Counted from the stretch's first letter, positions 44,812 through 53,876 are shown. The stretch is DNA of 64,000 nucleotides from Microbulbifer agarilyticus (GCF_020171345.1 NZ_JAIUZM010000001.1:1054001-1118000); one strand, 5' to 3'. The notes: generated from the sequence alone by a model not told the origin. A program made the numbers and translations.

Positions 44812-45396
44812 TCAGAAGCGGTAACTGAAATTAAGCGTGAGTGTACGCAAGTGCCCCAGGTCGAAGCGCACATCATTCACCCCGTCAAAGAAGTAAAAGC
44901 GTGTGTCTACATCGTTGTACATGTACTCGATGGAGGTATCGAAATCCTGCGTCCATTTGTAGCGATAGCCGACGCCCGCATTCCAGTAATCGTCGTCGTA
45001 ATCGTTGTTGATTTCGTAAATAAACCCATCGCGCTGGATGTTATCTACATCGAACTCGCCATAGTTCCAGCCGATCATCCAATAAAGGCACTGGATATCG
45101 CAGGTCACGGTGAAGTCGACCTTGGCGCCAATTCCCCACTGATCGATGTTTACGCTGCCATCGTCGAATCCGGTATAGCGTAATTCAACCTGCCAGATAC
45201 CCGCGGCAGGGGTTACACCAATGCTCGCGTATCCGGCGAAATCCTGTTCGTCATTAATCTGCAGTTCACCGGCACCCAATCCAATACTGCCGACGATGAA
45301 GTATTCACCATTGCAGTAGCCGTCGATAGGGTTATTCCATTGCGCCAACGCGGTGCTGGAAGCGAACAGCGCGAGAAGAAATACCAAAGTTTTCAT
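44812..45396 (-). CDS. Small outer-membrane beta-barrel protein
   Basis: The 194-residue protein has a signal peptide (MKTLVFLLALFASSTALA-Q), followed by about eight amphipathic strands with aromatic ends (GIWQVELRYTGF, QWGIGAKVDFTV, YWNAGVGYRYKW, FDTSIEYMYNDV), and terminates in LTLNFSYRF. It is very acidic on the loops (DYDDDYW). GGGAAG precedes the ATG. It looks like an OmpW/OmpX-sized barrel, but no clear family signature is seen. Monocistronic, convergent with the DUF58 operon. Confidence 0.8.
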   Translation of the reverse strand: MKTLVFLLALFASSTALAQWNNPIDGYCNGEYFIVGSIGLGAGELQINDEQDFAGYASIGVTPAAGIWQVELRYTGFDDGSVNIDQWGIGAKVDFTVTCDIQCLYWMIGWNYGEFDVDNIQRDGFIYEINNDYDDDYWNAGVGYRYKWTQDFDTSIEYMYNDVDTRFYFFDGVNDVRFDLGHLRTLTLNFSYRF

Positions 45397-45486
45397 TATT
45401 TGACTTCCCTGTTTGAGAGCATCGAATCAAAACATCCTTTTTTGATTCAAAGATCCTGGCGTGAAAATTCGGGCTTATCGGAGTTG

Positions 45487-45762
45487 CTAGTTACGGGAAC
45501 TGAACGCGTTCTGCTCTATGTCGATGATCGCCCAGATACCACCGGTGAACGCGGGGTTTTTACGCAGCGCTTCCAGGTCGCCGGGGGTTGGCGGTACATC
45601 ACCGGCAGCATGCAAGTCGTCAAGCCGCGCAACGATGGTCTCCGCCATTTTCTGTAGCGTGAGTTCCAGAGTGTCACCGTGGCAATGGCAGTGGGGCAAA
45701 TCCGGCGCGATGGCGCCGTAGCCGGCAAACTCGATATTGTGTACCACAACCGGGTAGCGCAT
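45487..45762 (-). CDS. HicB-like antitoxin-fold protein, no HicA seen
   Basis: The 91-residue protein matches the HicB N-terminal domain: MRYPVVVHN, GYGAIAPDLPHCHCHGDTLELTLQKMAETI, then a divergent C-terminus without an obvious helix-turn-helix or ribbon-helix-helix. HicB normally neutralises the HicA RNase encoded next to it; no HicA-like gene lies within 2 kb on either strand. It may be a solitary HicB regulator or a remnant. Confidence 0.7.
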   Translation of the reverse strand: MRYPVVVHNIEFAGYGAIAPDLPHCHCHGDTLELTLQKMAETIVARLDDLHAAGDVPPTPGDLEALRKNPAFTGGIWAIIDIEQNAFSSRN

Positions 45763-45881
45763 GGGCTTTCTCGTTTCAGTTAGCTTTTATCCCATCAAGC
45801 GTAGACCCAATTATTCGGAATTGAGCAATTTTCTCTGCAAAGAAAATAAATGTGCGACGAGTGCAAACAAGAGTGAGAAAG

Positions 45882-46088
45882 CTAACGAGGAATTCGCCCA
45901 AGTAAGGCGCGACGGGAAAAGATCATTTCCCGGTAGGTTTGTTGTAAAGAATGATCGGGTAAATGATCCGCGCTTTGCATGTCCTGCAATTGGCGCGACA
46001 GCCAGGTAATTTCAACTTGCAGGCGCTGACGCAAATGCCTGGTTTCTGTTTCGTTGACGTTTACATGGGTATTGCGAAAATTAGTCAT
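45882..46088 (-). CDS. Small conserved-looking protein, unknown
   Basis: The 68-residue protein is helical and basic (RHLRQRLQVEITWLSRQL, DHSLQQTYREMIFSRRALLGRI). AGGG lies 8 bases before the ATG, the coding looks sensible and no better frame competes. The ending, with two short amphipathic helices, could bind RNA or protein. No family recognised. Confidence 0.5.
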   Translation of the reverse strand: MTNFRNTHVNVNETETRHLRQRLQVEITWLSRQLQDMQSADHLPDHSLQQTYREMIFSRRALLGRIPR

Positions 46089-46275
46089 GGCTTACCCTGC
46101 GGTTCAACCCAATGGACGGAACCGGCCACCACGATGTCAGAAATTAAGTCAAAGTCGCTTAAAACAACAGCTGTGGCCGAGATACATCTTTAAGCCTAGA
46201 CCAAGATGAAGGGCTTCACCGGAGGGGTAGGGCTGGCGGGGCTATTTACCCCGCCAACAGGGCGTAACAGCGTAA

Positions 46276-47115
46276 TTATTCGCCCAGCAACAGGGATTTC
46301 CAGGCAAAGGACTTATCGCCGATCACATAGAAGAACGGGTTCAGCAGCTCGTCTTTCTGGTTGTAACGCAGCAGTTCGAATTTGTCGTCAACCACGATAC
46401 CGCCGGCGGCCTCCACCACGGCCTGCGCCGCGGCAGTATCCCACTCGCAGGTCAGCGCCAGGCGCGGGTACAGGTCCGCTGCACCTTCGGCCACCAGGCA
46501 CAGCTTGAGTGAGCTGCCCATGTTCTTCAGGCCAGTCTCACCCAGGGAGCCCTCAATACGCTCCAGCAGTGCATCCACGGCGCCGGCGCCGTGGCTGCGG
46601 CTGGCAACGATTTCGATCGGCTGCTTGTCATCCAAACGTGGCTGCATGGTGCGCACAGCGATGGACTTCTCGCCGCTGGCATCGCGCTTGATCGCGCCTA
46701 AGGATTTGGCGCCGGCGTAAGTGATATCCAGCACCGGCACGTGCACCACCCCCAGAACCGGCTCGCCATTTTCAATCAGTGCCACGTTCACGGTGAACTC
46801 GCCGTTGCGGCGGATAAATTCCTTGGTGCCATCCAGCGGGTCGATAATCCAGTAGCGATCCCACTGGCTGCGCTCCGCATAGGGCGGCATGTCGCCCTCC
46901 TCGGACAACACCGGCACACCGTCCAACAGCTGCGCCAGGGCCGGTTCGAGAATCTTGTGCGCCGCCAGATCGGCAGCGGTCACCGGGGAATCATCGGATT
47001 TGGTGTCCACCTCCAGTTCACCACTGGCGTTGTACACCTCCAGAATCGCTTCACCGGCTTCAACCGAGATCGCGATCACCTTATCCAGCAGCTCCCTGCT
47101 CACTACGTTTTCCAT
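46276..47115 (-). CDS. cysQ: 3'(2'),5'-bisphosphate nucleotidase
   Basis: The 279-residue protein of the inositol-monophosphatase fold shows all metal-site motifs: VLSEEGD, the DPLDGTKEFIRR signature and CEWDTAAAQAVVEAAGG. CysQ hydrolyses 3'-phosphoadenosine 5'-phosphate (PAP) from sulfate assimilation to AMP, protecting RNases and sulfotransferases from inhibition. A cysteine synthase gene lies next on the same strand, which agrees with a sulfur role although 205 bases separate them. Confidence 0.95.
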   Translation of the reverse strand: MENVVSRELLDKVIAISVEAGEAILEVYNASGELEVDTKSDDSPVTAADLAAHKILEPALAQLLDGVPVLSEEGDMPPYAERSQWDRYWIIDPLDGTKEFIRRNGEFTVNVALIENGEPVLGVVHVPVLDITYAGAKSLGAIKRDASGEKSIAVRTMQPRLDDKQPIEIVASRSHGAGAVDALLERIEGSLGETGLKNMGSSLKLCLVAEGAADLYPRLALTCEWDTAAAQAVVEAAGGIVVDDKFELLRYNQKDELLNPFFYVIGDKSFAWKSLLLGE

Positions 47116-47320
47116 GATTCCCCCAATACAAAATTATTCAGTTGCTGTACCAGCCAACGAGAAGGTGGTGATACCGGTAGCCCCACCGCCACGAACGTGG
47201 TCGGCAGCCCAAAATAGGTAAGCGGGGATTATACGTGTGCCGCGGCAGGATTTGTGGCTTGATCCGGCCGCGGCGACGAGAGAGGCCCATTTTTAGGTAG
47301 TGATCAGGTCGAGGTAGCGA

Positions 47321-48238
47321 TCAGGCGGTGAACAGGTCTTCGATGGACAGGTAGCGCTCACCGGTGTCGTAGCTGAAGATCAATACCCGGCTACCCGGGG
47401 CCAGTTCGGCCTCTTTTTGCTTCACCGCGGCGAGCGACGCACCGGAAGAGATACCGACAAAGATGCCTTCCTTCAAGGCGCACTGGCGCGCCATCTCGAA
47501 ACTGTCTTCTTCACTCACCGGCACGGTGCCATCCAGCGCCTCGCGGTTCAGCACCTCCGGAACAAAGCCCGCACCAATGCCCTGCAGGCGGTGCATGCCC
47601 TTTTCTTTGCCCGCGATCACCTGGGATTTCTCCGGCTCTACCGCGAAGACTTTCAACTCCGGCATCGACGCTTTCATCACCTCGGCGCAGCCAGTGATAT
47701 GTCCACCGGTACCGACTCCGGTAATCATGTAGTCCAGCCCCTCCGGGAAGTCCGCAAGGATCTCCTGGGCCGTGGTGTTGCGATGTGCGCTCACATTGGC
47801 GGGATTGGTAAACTGCTGGGGCATCCAGCTGTTGTCGTGTTCGGCGAGAATCTCTTCCGCCTTGGCGATGGCACCGGGCATCCCGTTTTCCTTGGGAGTG
47901 AGCACCAACTCAGCGCCCAAGGCCTTCATAATCTTGCGACGCTCCACCGACATGGACTCTGGCATGGTCAGGATCAGGCGATAGCCTTTCACCGCAGCTA
48001 CCATGGCCAGGCCGATACCGGTATTGCCGGAAGTGGGTTCGACGATCACCCCACCGGGCTTGAGCGCACCGGACTTCTCCGCATCTTCAATCATGCCCAG
48101 AGCGATACGGTCCTTGATGCTGCTGCCCGGGTTAAACCGCTCTACCTTCATCCACACCTCGATATCGTCACGGAACAGATGATTGATGCGTACGTGGGGG
48201 GTGTTACCAATGGTTTCGAGGATGTTATTTGCCTTCAT
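47321..48238 (-). CDS. cysK: Cysteine synthase
   Basis: The 305-residue protein is a fold-type II PLP enzyme. It has the lysine of NPGSSIKDR (Lys42), the substrate loop [12 protein letters not shown], the phosphate loop [10 protein letters not shown] and the C-terminal Ser in GISSGAS. It makes cysteine from O-acetylserine and sulfide. The length and the [10 protein letters not shown]-type segment ([13 protein letters not shown]) favour CysK over CysM. Divergent from the lysoplasmalogenase gene. Confidence 0.93.
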   Translation of the reverse strand: MKANNILETIGNTPHVRINHLFRDDIEVWMKVERFNPGSSIKDRIALGMIEDAEKSGALKPGGVIVEPTSGNTGIGLAMVAAVKGYRLILTMPESMSVERRKIMKALGAELVLTPKENGMPGAIAKAEEILAEHDNSWMPQQFTNPANVSAHRNTTAQEILADFPEGLDYMITGVGTGGHITGCAEVMKASMPELKVFAVEPEKSQVIAGKEKGMHRLQGIGAGFVPEVLNREALDGTVPVSEEDSFEMARQCALKEGIFVGISSGASLAAVKQKEAELAPGSRVLIFSYDTGERYLSIEDLFTA

Positions 48239-48396
48239 CTGTCGCTCCCTGAATCAATAAAAGGTGATGGTCTTAGTAAAAGTGGACTGGTGGTCGAAAA
48301 TGTCACTGCCTGCCGGATTGTACGACACAGCTATTTCGCCAATACTCGGGCAAGAATACTCCCCAAATCACCAAATATAAAAAGCTGGAGCTTCCA

Positions 48397-49083
48397 ATGT
48401 CAGAAATAGCGATGACTTCCCCATCAACGACTGCGTATAAGCCCGCCCCTCTGGCGGTGTTCGCGGTGTCAGCCCTCGCGTATATCGCGCTCCGCGCTGC
48501 GGGCATCGAAGCCCTGTGGATGGCGGCACTGAAGATAGTGCCCATCGCCACACTGTTCTGGATCGCAGCTACCTCTCTGGCCGGCCTCACCCGCACCCTA
48601 ACCCTGATTGCGCTGGCGTTCTCCGCCACCGGCGACGTGCTGCTGGCGGTGCCATTCGCCAATCACTTTGTATTTGGCCTGGGCGCCTTCCTGCTGGCCC
48701 AGCTCACCTATGCCGGTAACTTCCTGCGTGCCGCGCAGCTAGGCAGCCGACGCTTTATGCTGCGCGGTGTAGCCCTGGTACTGGCGGCACTGCTGCTGGC
48801 CCGTCAGGTGTTGCCCGGAGCCGGCGAGCTGGCGATGCCGGTGGCGTTTTACATTGTGGCGATTGTGTTTATGGCCCTGTCCGCGGCAGCGCACCGCAGC
48901 GGCTCATCCTTGCTGTTCGCTGGTGCGGTGACCTTTATGGTGTCGGATGCACTGATTGCGCTGGACCGCTTTGTGGAGCCGGTACCAATGGCGGGTATGT
49001 GGATCATGCTGACCTACTACGGTGCCCAGGCGCTGCTGGTGATGGGGCTTGTTCGCACGGATTTGGCGGCACGGCAGGCTTGA
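48397..49083 (+). CDS. Lysoplasmalogenase (YhhN family)
   Basis: The 228-residue protein has about eight membrane helices, with the YhhN signature helices KIVPIATLFWIAATS, LIALAFSATGDVLLAV and FGLGAFLLAQLTYAGNF, and SDALIALDRF near the end. The conserved Asp residues in TGDVLL and SDALIALD are likely catalytic. Family members hydrolyse lysoplasmalogen in the membrane. An ATG 15 bases downstream of 48397 could be the true start. Confidence 0.9.
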   Translation: MSEIAMTSPSTTAYKPAPLAVFAVSALAYIALRAAGIEALWMAALKIVPIATLFWIAATSLAGLTRTLTLIALAFSATGDVLLAVPFANHFVFGLGAFLLAQLTYAGNFLRAAQLGSRRFMLRGVALVLAALLLARQVLPGAGELAMPVAFYIVAIVFMALSAAAHRSGSSLLFAGAVTFMVSDALIALDRFVEPVPMAGMWIMLTYYGAQALLVMGLVRTDLAARQA

Positions 49084-49145
49084 GGGCATAATAGCCGGCC
49101 ATTTTTTGTGCAATTGCGGGCGCCAGCCCGCGGTATAGGTTGGTT

Positions 49146-49802
49146 ATGCTGGACTGGAGCCGGATCGATACGGTGCTGCTGGATATGGATGGCACCCTGC
49201 TGGATCTGCATTACGACAATCATTTCTGGATGGAGCACCTGCCGCTGCGCTATGCCGAGGCCAATGGCATCTCGGTTTCCGAGGCGCAGCAGCTGGTGAT
49301 CGAAATGACCGATGAGTTGCGCGGCACCCTGGACTGGTACTGCCTGCAATACTGGTCGGACGTGCTGAAGCTGGACGTGCTGGCGATTTACCGGGAGATC
49401 GAGGACCGCATTACCCTGCGCCCGCACACCGACAATTTCCTGCGCAGCCTGCGCACCATGAACAAACGCGCCTTACTGGTCACCAACGCACACCCGGACG
49501 GTTTGAGTCACAAGCTGGCCATTACCGGTATTGCTCAGTGGCTGGATGAGATTGTCTCGTCCCACGATCTGGGGCATGCGAAAGAAAGCACGCTGTTCTG
49601 GCATTCACTGCAGGAGCGCCAACCATTCAACCCGGAACGCACCCTGTTTGTGGATGACAACCTGCATGTGTTGGGCGCGGCGCGGGATTACGGTATCGAG
49701 CACTTGCTGTGTATTCGCCAGCCGGACAGCAAGAGCCCTGCGCGGGAGATTTCCGAATTTCCCGCGATTCATGATTTTGATGAGATTCTTCGGGCGCCTT
49801 AG
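49146..49802 (+). CDS. yrfG: GMP/IMP nucleotidase, HAD superfamily
   Basis: The 218-residue protein has the HAD nucleophile motif LLDMDGTLLDL (Asp13, Asp15), motif II LVTNAHP, a Lys in HAKES and motif IV FVDDNLHVL. This is the YrfG/5'-nucleotidase layout, hydrolysing GMP and IMP. TTG at 49140 would add two residues; I prefer ATG 49146. As in other gammaproteobacteria hslR and hslO follow downstream. Confidence 0.93.
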   Translation: MLDWSRIDTVLLDMDGTLLDLHYDNHFWMEHLPLRYAEANGISVSEAQQLVIEMTDELRGTLDWYCLQYWSDVLKLDVLAIYREIEDRITLRPHTDNFLRSLRTMNKRALLVTNAHPDGLSHKLAITGIAQWLDEIVSSHDLGHAKESTLFWHSLQERQPFNPERTLFVDDNLHVLGAARDYGIEHLLCIRQPDSKSPAREISEFPAIHDFDEILRAP

Positions 49803-49841
49803 CTTTTCTTTGTTAGTGCTCTCGACTCGCCCCCTGTGGCG

Positions 49842-49950
49842 GTCGCGCACTGGGTGGCGTTTTTCAGGACCACTGTAAACCCATCCCTGGGCGTTGCGGC
49901 GCAAACTTCCTGTTTGCGACGCTCCTGAAAAACGCCACCCAGCGCACGAC
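49842..49950. repeat. Structured palindromic repeat, copy A
   Basis: Outer arms of 28 bases (49842-49869 and 49923-49950) pair with two mismatches. The core (about 49870-49922) is shared with copy B apart from three bases: CCCATCCCTGGGCG, GCGGCGCAAACTTCC and TGTTTGCGACGC. It lies between yrfG and hslR, in the opposite orientation to copy B. Confidence 0.9.
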
Positions 49951-49998
49951 CTTCTCATCTGACCTTTTTACTTCGTAGATTCTTTTATTTGATTGCTG

Positions 49999-50379
49999 AT
50001 GGATAAAGTTCGTATTGATAAGTGGCTCTGGGCCGCTCGTTTTTTTAAGACCCGAAGTATCGCCAAGCAGGCTATTGAAGGCGGCAAGATACATGCGGGT
50101 GGCCAGCGGGTAAAAGCCAGCAAGGAAATCACCACCGGCACCTTGCTCACCATTCGCCAGGGCTGGGATGAACGCGTGGTGGAAGTCATTGCACTTTCGG
50201 ACCAACGTCGCGGCGCAGACATCGCGCAAACGCTGTATCGCGAGACGGAAGAAAGTATTGCCAAGCGCGAGCAATTTGCCGCCGACCGCAAAGTGAATAA
50301 CGCGACCATTTCGCATGAACGGCCAAATAAAAAACAACGCCGGCAGATTCATAGGTTCCTGCAAGAATCACAGGACTGA
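49999..50379 (+). CDS. hslR: S4-domain RNA-binding heat-shock protein Hsp15
   Basis: The 126-residue protein has the S4 domain at its N-terminus (VRIDKWLWAARFFKTRSIAKQAIEGGKIHAGGQRVKAS) and a basic C-terminal tail (ERPNKKQRRQIHRF). Hsp15 binds stalled 50S subunits carrying nascent chain-tRNA. I start at ATG 49999 rather than TTG 49993. The gene sits between the two inverted copies of the palindromic repeat. Confidence 0.95.
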   Translation: MDKVRIDKWLWAARFFKTRSIAKQAIEGGKIHAGGQRVKASKEITTGTLLTIRQGWDERVVEVIALSDQRRGADIAQTLYRETEESIAKREQFAADRKVNNATISHERPNKKQRRQIHRFLQESQD

Positions 50380-50402
50380 GTACAGATGTGAAATGCGAAG
50401 GG

Positions 50403-50507
50403 CAAGTCGCGGGTGGAGCTTTTCAGGAGCGTCGCAAACAGGAAGTTTGCGCCGCAGCGCCCAGGGATGGGTTCACAGCGGTCCTGAAAAGCTCCACCCG
50501 CGACTTG
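50403..50507. repeat. Structured palindromic repeat, copy B
   Basis: Outer arms of 26 bases (50403-50428 and 50482-50507) are perfectly complementary. The core between them equals the reverse complement of copy A with three changes, whereas the outermost arm sequence differs from that of copy A and yet still pairs. It lies between hslR and the protease gene. Confidence 0.92.
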
Positions 50508-50621
50508 GCCGCCACACAGGTCCAGCGAGCCCATCAGAGCGTACCGAACACAGCCAGAGCACAAACCCGCCAAAGTGCTAAACTGCCCCAAACTAATGAA
50601 TAATCAATACGCGACGCCGCA

Positions 50622-52157
50622 ATGAAACACCTGCTGACTCTTTGCCTGCTGATTCTCTGCTTCTCCCAGATCGCCCACGCGGACAACCGCGAACGCGAGC
50701 AGCTCAAGCGCTCGATTATCAAGATCTACACCACCGCCGCCGCCCCCGACTACTTCAATCCCTGGGCACTGCTCAACGCCCAGCAACTGTCTGGTTCCGG
50801 CGCTGTGATCGACGGTGAGCAAATCCTTACCAATGCCCACGTCATCGCCAATGGCAGTTTTATTCAGGTGCAACGCCACGGTGACGCGCAAAAATTCCGC
50901 GCGCGGGTCAAGTTCGTATCCCACGACGCCGACCTCGCCCTGCTCACGGTGGACGATGTAAGTTTCTTCGACGACACCCGTCCACTGGCACTTGGCAAGC
51001 TTCCGGACCTGCAGGAAGAAGTGACGGTTTACGGCTACCCCATCGGCGGCAAATCCCTGTCCATCACCCGCGGCGTACTGTCTCGGGTCGAGCACCAGTA
51101 TTACGCCCACGCCGAAAGCTACCTGATGGCCGGCCAGATCGATGCCGCCATCAACCCCGGCAACAGCGGTGGCCCGGTAATTTCCGGCGGTCGTATTGTC
51201 GGTGTAGCGATGCAGACCAATCACAGCGCCGGTGCCGAGAACCTCGGCTACTTCGTGCCACCCAGTGTGATCAGTCACGTGCTGGAGGATGCCGAAGACG
51301 GTGTGCACCAGGGCTTCCCGGAATTGGGCGCGGTGACCCAGAGCCTCGAGAGCCCGTCGATGAAAGCCGCTGCTGGGCTGGCCCCAGACCAGGAAGGCGC
51401 ACTGGTTGTGCGTGTATTTGAAGATGCGCCTGCGGCACAGGTATTGCAGCCGGGCGATGTGCTGCTGCAGGTGGACGGCTTTGACGTGGCCGCCGACCGC
51501 ACCATTGAGTGGCGCGAACACCAGCGCACAAATTACCACTACGCGGTGGATCAGTATCACGTGGGCGATGAGCTGCCGGTGCGCTTTGCCCGTGACGGCG
51601 AAATCCTCGACGAGGAAATCACGCTCGCCGCCACCCCGCCATCGCGCTCGCTGGTGCAGGGTGAGAAGTTTGACCAGCGCCCGCGCTACTACATCTACGG
51701 TGGCGTGGTGTTTGTGCCGCTGAATATGAACCTGATCAAGCGCTGGGGTAACAACTGGCATTCCAAGGCGCCCATCGAATACCTGCATGCACGCAACCAG
51801 TGGTCCAGCCCGGACCAGCAGGAACTGGTGGTAGCGCTCAAGGTGCTGCCGGCACCGGTAAACCTGGGTTACCACGACTGGAAAAACTGGATCATCGGCT
51901 CGGTAAACGGTGAAAAAATTCACGACTTCCAGCAGTTCGCGCAACTGATGGAGAACCGCAAAGACGGCTTTGTGGAGCTGAAAGACAACGCCGGTTACCG
52001 CATGGTGCTGGATTCCGCCGCAGCCCGCGAACAGCAGCCGCTGATTCTACAGACCTATCAGATTCCCGAACGCCACTCTCTCGGCCTGTTCGGCGCACTG
52101 GCAGAAGGCGCGGATGAACCGGCAGCTGACGCGGCAGAACTGGGGCAGGTAGAATAA
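50622..52157 (+). CDS. Secreted trypsin-like serine protease with PDZ domain
   Basis: The 511-residue protein has a signal peptide (MKHLLTLCLLILCFSQIAHA-D). It carries a trypsin fold with the triad His73 (LTNAHVI), Asp104 (DADLALL) and Ser181 (NPGNSGGPVI). A PDZ domain (about 255-345: LVVRVFEDAPAAQVLQPGDVLLQVDGFD) follows, then an additional C-terminal region with a second PDZ-like segment. This is the plant DegP/At-Deg2-like architecture with one clear PDZ, longer than E. coli DegP. Likely envelope quality control or processing. Confidence 0.92.
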   Translation: MKHLLTLCLLILCFSQIAHADNREREQLKRSIIKIYTTAAAPDYFNPWALLNAQQLSGSGAVIDGEQILTNAHVIANGSFIQVQRHGDAQKFRARVKFVSHDADLALLTVDDVSFFDDTRPLALGKLPDLQEEVTVYGYPIGGKSLSITRGVLSRVEHQYYAHAESYLMAGQIDAAINPGNSGGPVISGGRIVGVAMQTNHSAGAENLGYFVPPSVISHVLEDAEDGVHQGFPELGAVTQSLESPSMKAAAGLAPDQEGALVVRVFEDAPAAQVLQPGDVLLQVDGFDVAADRTIEWREHQRTNYHYAVDQYHVGDELPVRFARDGEILDEEITLAATPPSRSLVQGEKFDQRPRYYIYGGVVFVPLNMNLIKRWGNNWHSKAPIEYLHARNQWSSPDQQELVVALKVLPAPVNLGYHDWKNWIIGSVNGEKIHDFQQFAQLMENRKDGFVELKDNAGYRMVLDSAAAREQQPLILQTYQIPERHSLGLFGALAEGADEPAADAAELGQVE

Positions 52158-52224
52158 GCACCTCTCATCCCGGTCTTGAGTTAAAGAGTGGGGTTGAGTG
52201 TGGCAATCACCTCAGGGAGGAGCC

Positions 52225-52689
52225 GTGAACACGCATTTCAGCTTTTGCGCCCGCTGGCTTGCACCATGTGTGCTTGCCGCTTGCGCTTTTACCGCCAGCC
52301 CCGCAAGCGCCGGTGAGCTTTACCGCTGGGTCGACAAGGACGGCAAGGTGCACTTTGGCGATCGCCCGCCGGCGGAGGCAGAGGCGGAGTCGCTGGAAGG
52401 TCAGCTCAAACCGGTCAACAGTGCCGAGCCCACAAGACGTCAGGACTTCCCCAACACCACGCGCAAAAACCAGATCGACCAGGAATACGCGGCGCGCAAG
52501 CAGGCCGAAAAAGCCAAGCAACAGCGTGCGCAACAGAGAGCCTGCGACTACGCCCGCAAGCAGCTGAAGATTCTGAAAGGCCCGGTGTACTTCGTGGATG
52601 CCGATGGCAACGAATCGACCATCAGTGAGCGTGAGCGGGTCGCGCAGGCGCGCAAGCTCGAAACACAAATTCGCAGAAACTGTGGCTAG
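52225..52689 (+). CDS. DUF4124 domain protein
   Basis: The 154-residue protein has a signal peptide (to SPASA-GE), a DUF4124 module (YRWVDKDGKVHFGDRPP) and a long basic coiled helix (KNQIDQEYAARKQAEKAKQQ), ending with a conserved-looking Cys pattern (ACDYARKQL to RRNCG). I take GTG 52225, preceded by GGGAGGAG; the reading from 52198 includes the ribosome-binding site. DUF4124 domains are thought to be periplasmic beta modules. Function unknown. Confidence 0.85.
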   Translation: MNTHFSFCARWLAPCVLAACAFTASPASAGELYRWVDKDGKVHFGDRPPAEAEAESLEGQLKPVNSAEPTRRQDFPNTTRKNQIDQEYAARKQAEKAKQQRAQQRACDYARKQLKILKGPVYFVDADGNESTISERERVAQARKLETQIRRNCG

Positions 52690-52723
52690 CGGGCAGCGCT
52701 GGGCAAAATTACTCACGCTGCAA

Positions 52724-52797
52724 TCCAAACCACTTTTCTAAGCAACGTTTCCAAGCCACTTTTCTAAGCCTCTTTCCTAATCCACCTTTCGCCAAGC
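52724..52797. repeat. Short direct repeats between the DUF4124 gene and hslO
   Basis: TCCAAACCACTTTTCTAAGC (52724-52743) and TCCAAGCCACTTTTCTAAGC (52750-52769) differ at one base, period 26. A third degenerate copy (52775-52797, TCCTAATCCACCTTTCGCCA...) follows. Their role is unknown. Confidence 0.75.
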
Positions 52798-52830
52798 GCC
52801 GCCCCTCACAGAGCACACTGCTCTTCGCCG

Positions 52831-52850
52831 TCACCATAGGGCTATAGTGA
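52831..52850. promoter_or_regulatory. Near-palindrome upstream of hslO
   Basis: TCACCATAG-GG-CTATAGTGA has one mismatch in 9-base arms and contains TATAGT, a possible -10. It lies 79 bases before the hslO start. Possible operator over a promoter; no regulator named. Confidence 0.4.
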
Positions 52851-52928
52851 CAATAAGGTGGCATTTATCGCATTTCGCGCACGCAGCGCCTAAAATCGCC
52901 TCCCCCAAAACCTAGCGAGGCAAACATC

Positions 52929-53807
52929 ATGTCGGATCAGTTGGAACGCTTTATCTTCTCCAAGCACGATATACGGGGCCAGGTGGTCACGCTTACCGAG
53001 GCTTACCGGGAGGTACTGGAGCACAACCAACTACCGCTGCCGGTCCAAAAACTGCTGGGCGAATTCCTTGCCGCCTCCTGCCTGCTCGCCACCACGCTCA
53101 AGTTTGAGGGCATGCTGATGCTGCAGGCCCGTGGCGAAGGCGATGTGCCGCTGCTGGTGGCGGAATGCAGCCACCAGAGCGATGTGCGCGGCCTGGCGCG
53201 CGTGGCCGAAGGTGCGGAAATTGCCGAAGATGCCAACCTGCGTGATCTGGTGGGCAATCGCGGTACCTTGGTGATCACCGTCGACCCACAGCAGGGCGAG
53301 CGTTACCAGGGCATTGTACCGCTGGAAAAGGAAACCCTGGCGGAGTGCCTGCAGGATTACTTTACCCAGTCCGAGCAGTTGCAGACCCGCTTCTGGATCG
53401 AGACCAGCACCGACACCGTGGGCGGTATCATGCTGCAGGTGTTGCCAGGCAATAACGCCGCCAGTGCCACGGAAAACGAAGACGCCTGGGAGACCGGGGT
53501 ACAGCTGGCCTCCACGGTCACCGCCGAAGAGCTGCACAGCGTGCCCCACGATGAACTGCTGTTCCGCCTGTTCCACCAGATGGAGCCCGCCACGCTGGGC
53601 ACCACCAACATCCGCTTCAAGTGCAGCTGTTCCGCCGAACGCAGCGCACGCGCCCTGATCGCCATGGGCCCGGAGGATGTATACCGCCTGCTGGAAGAGC
53701 AGGGTGGCGAAATCACCGCTGACTGCCAGTTCTGCAATCGCACCTACACGTTCAATCACGACAAGGTGGAAGAGCTGTTCAACGCACCGCCGCACACCCT
53801 GCATTGA
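52929..53807 (+). CDS. hslO: Redox-regulated chaperone Hsp33
   Basis: The 292-residue protein has the Hsp33 fold and the four zinc cysteines Cys232, Cys234 (KCSCS) and Cys266, Cys269 (CQFC). It is activated when oxidation releases zinc and unfolds the C-terminal domain. The gene precedes pckA, as in Pseudomonas. A terminator follows about 45 bases after the stop. Confidence 0.97.
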   Translation: MSDQLERFIFSKHDIRGQVVTLTEAYREVLEHNQLPLPVQKLLGEFLAASCLLATTLKFEGMLMLQARGEGDVPLLVAECSHQSDVRGLARVAEGAEIAEDANLRDLVGNRGTLVITVDPQQGERYQGIVPLEKETLAECLQDYFTQSEQLQTRFWIETSTDTVGGIMLQVLPGNNAASATENEDAWETGVQLASTVTAEELHSVPHDELLFRLFHQMEPATLGTTNIRFKCSCSAERSARALIAMGPEDVYRLLEEQGGEITADCQFCNRTYTFNHDKVEELFNAPPHTLH

Positions 53808-53850
53808 TCTAATTTATGCCGGCACCTGGGCCGGCGCAGAAAATTCCGCA

Positions 53851-53876
53851 AACGCGCCCCCGAGGCGCGTTTTTTG
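53851..53876 (+). terminator. Rho-independent terminator of hslO
   Basis: ACGCGCC (53852-53858) pairs with GGCGCGT (53864-53870) around a 5-base loop and runs into TTTTTT. It is 44 bases after the hslO stop. Confidence 0.9.

Noticed and set aside
46235-46255. GGCGGGG/CCCCGCC hairpin after cysQ
   Set aside because: Stable stem but without a T run in the gene direction; not called a terminator.
50604-51944. 446-codon frame opposite the serine protease
   Set aside because: Shadow frame; the protease has a full catalytic triad and a signal peptide.
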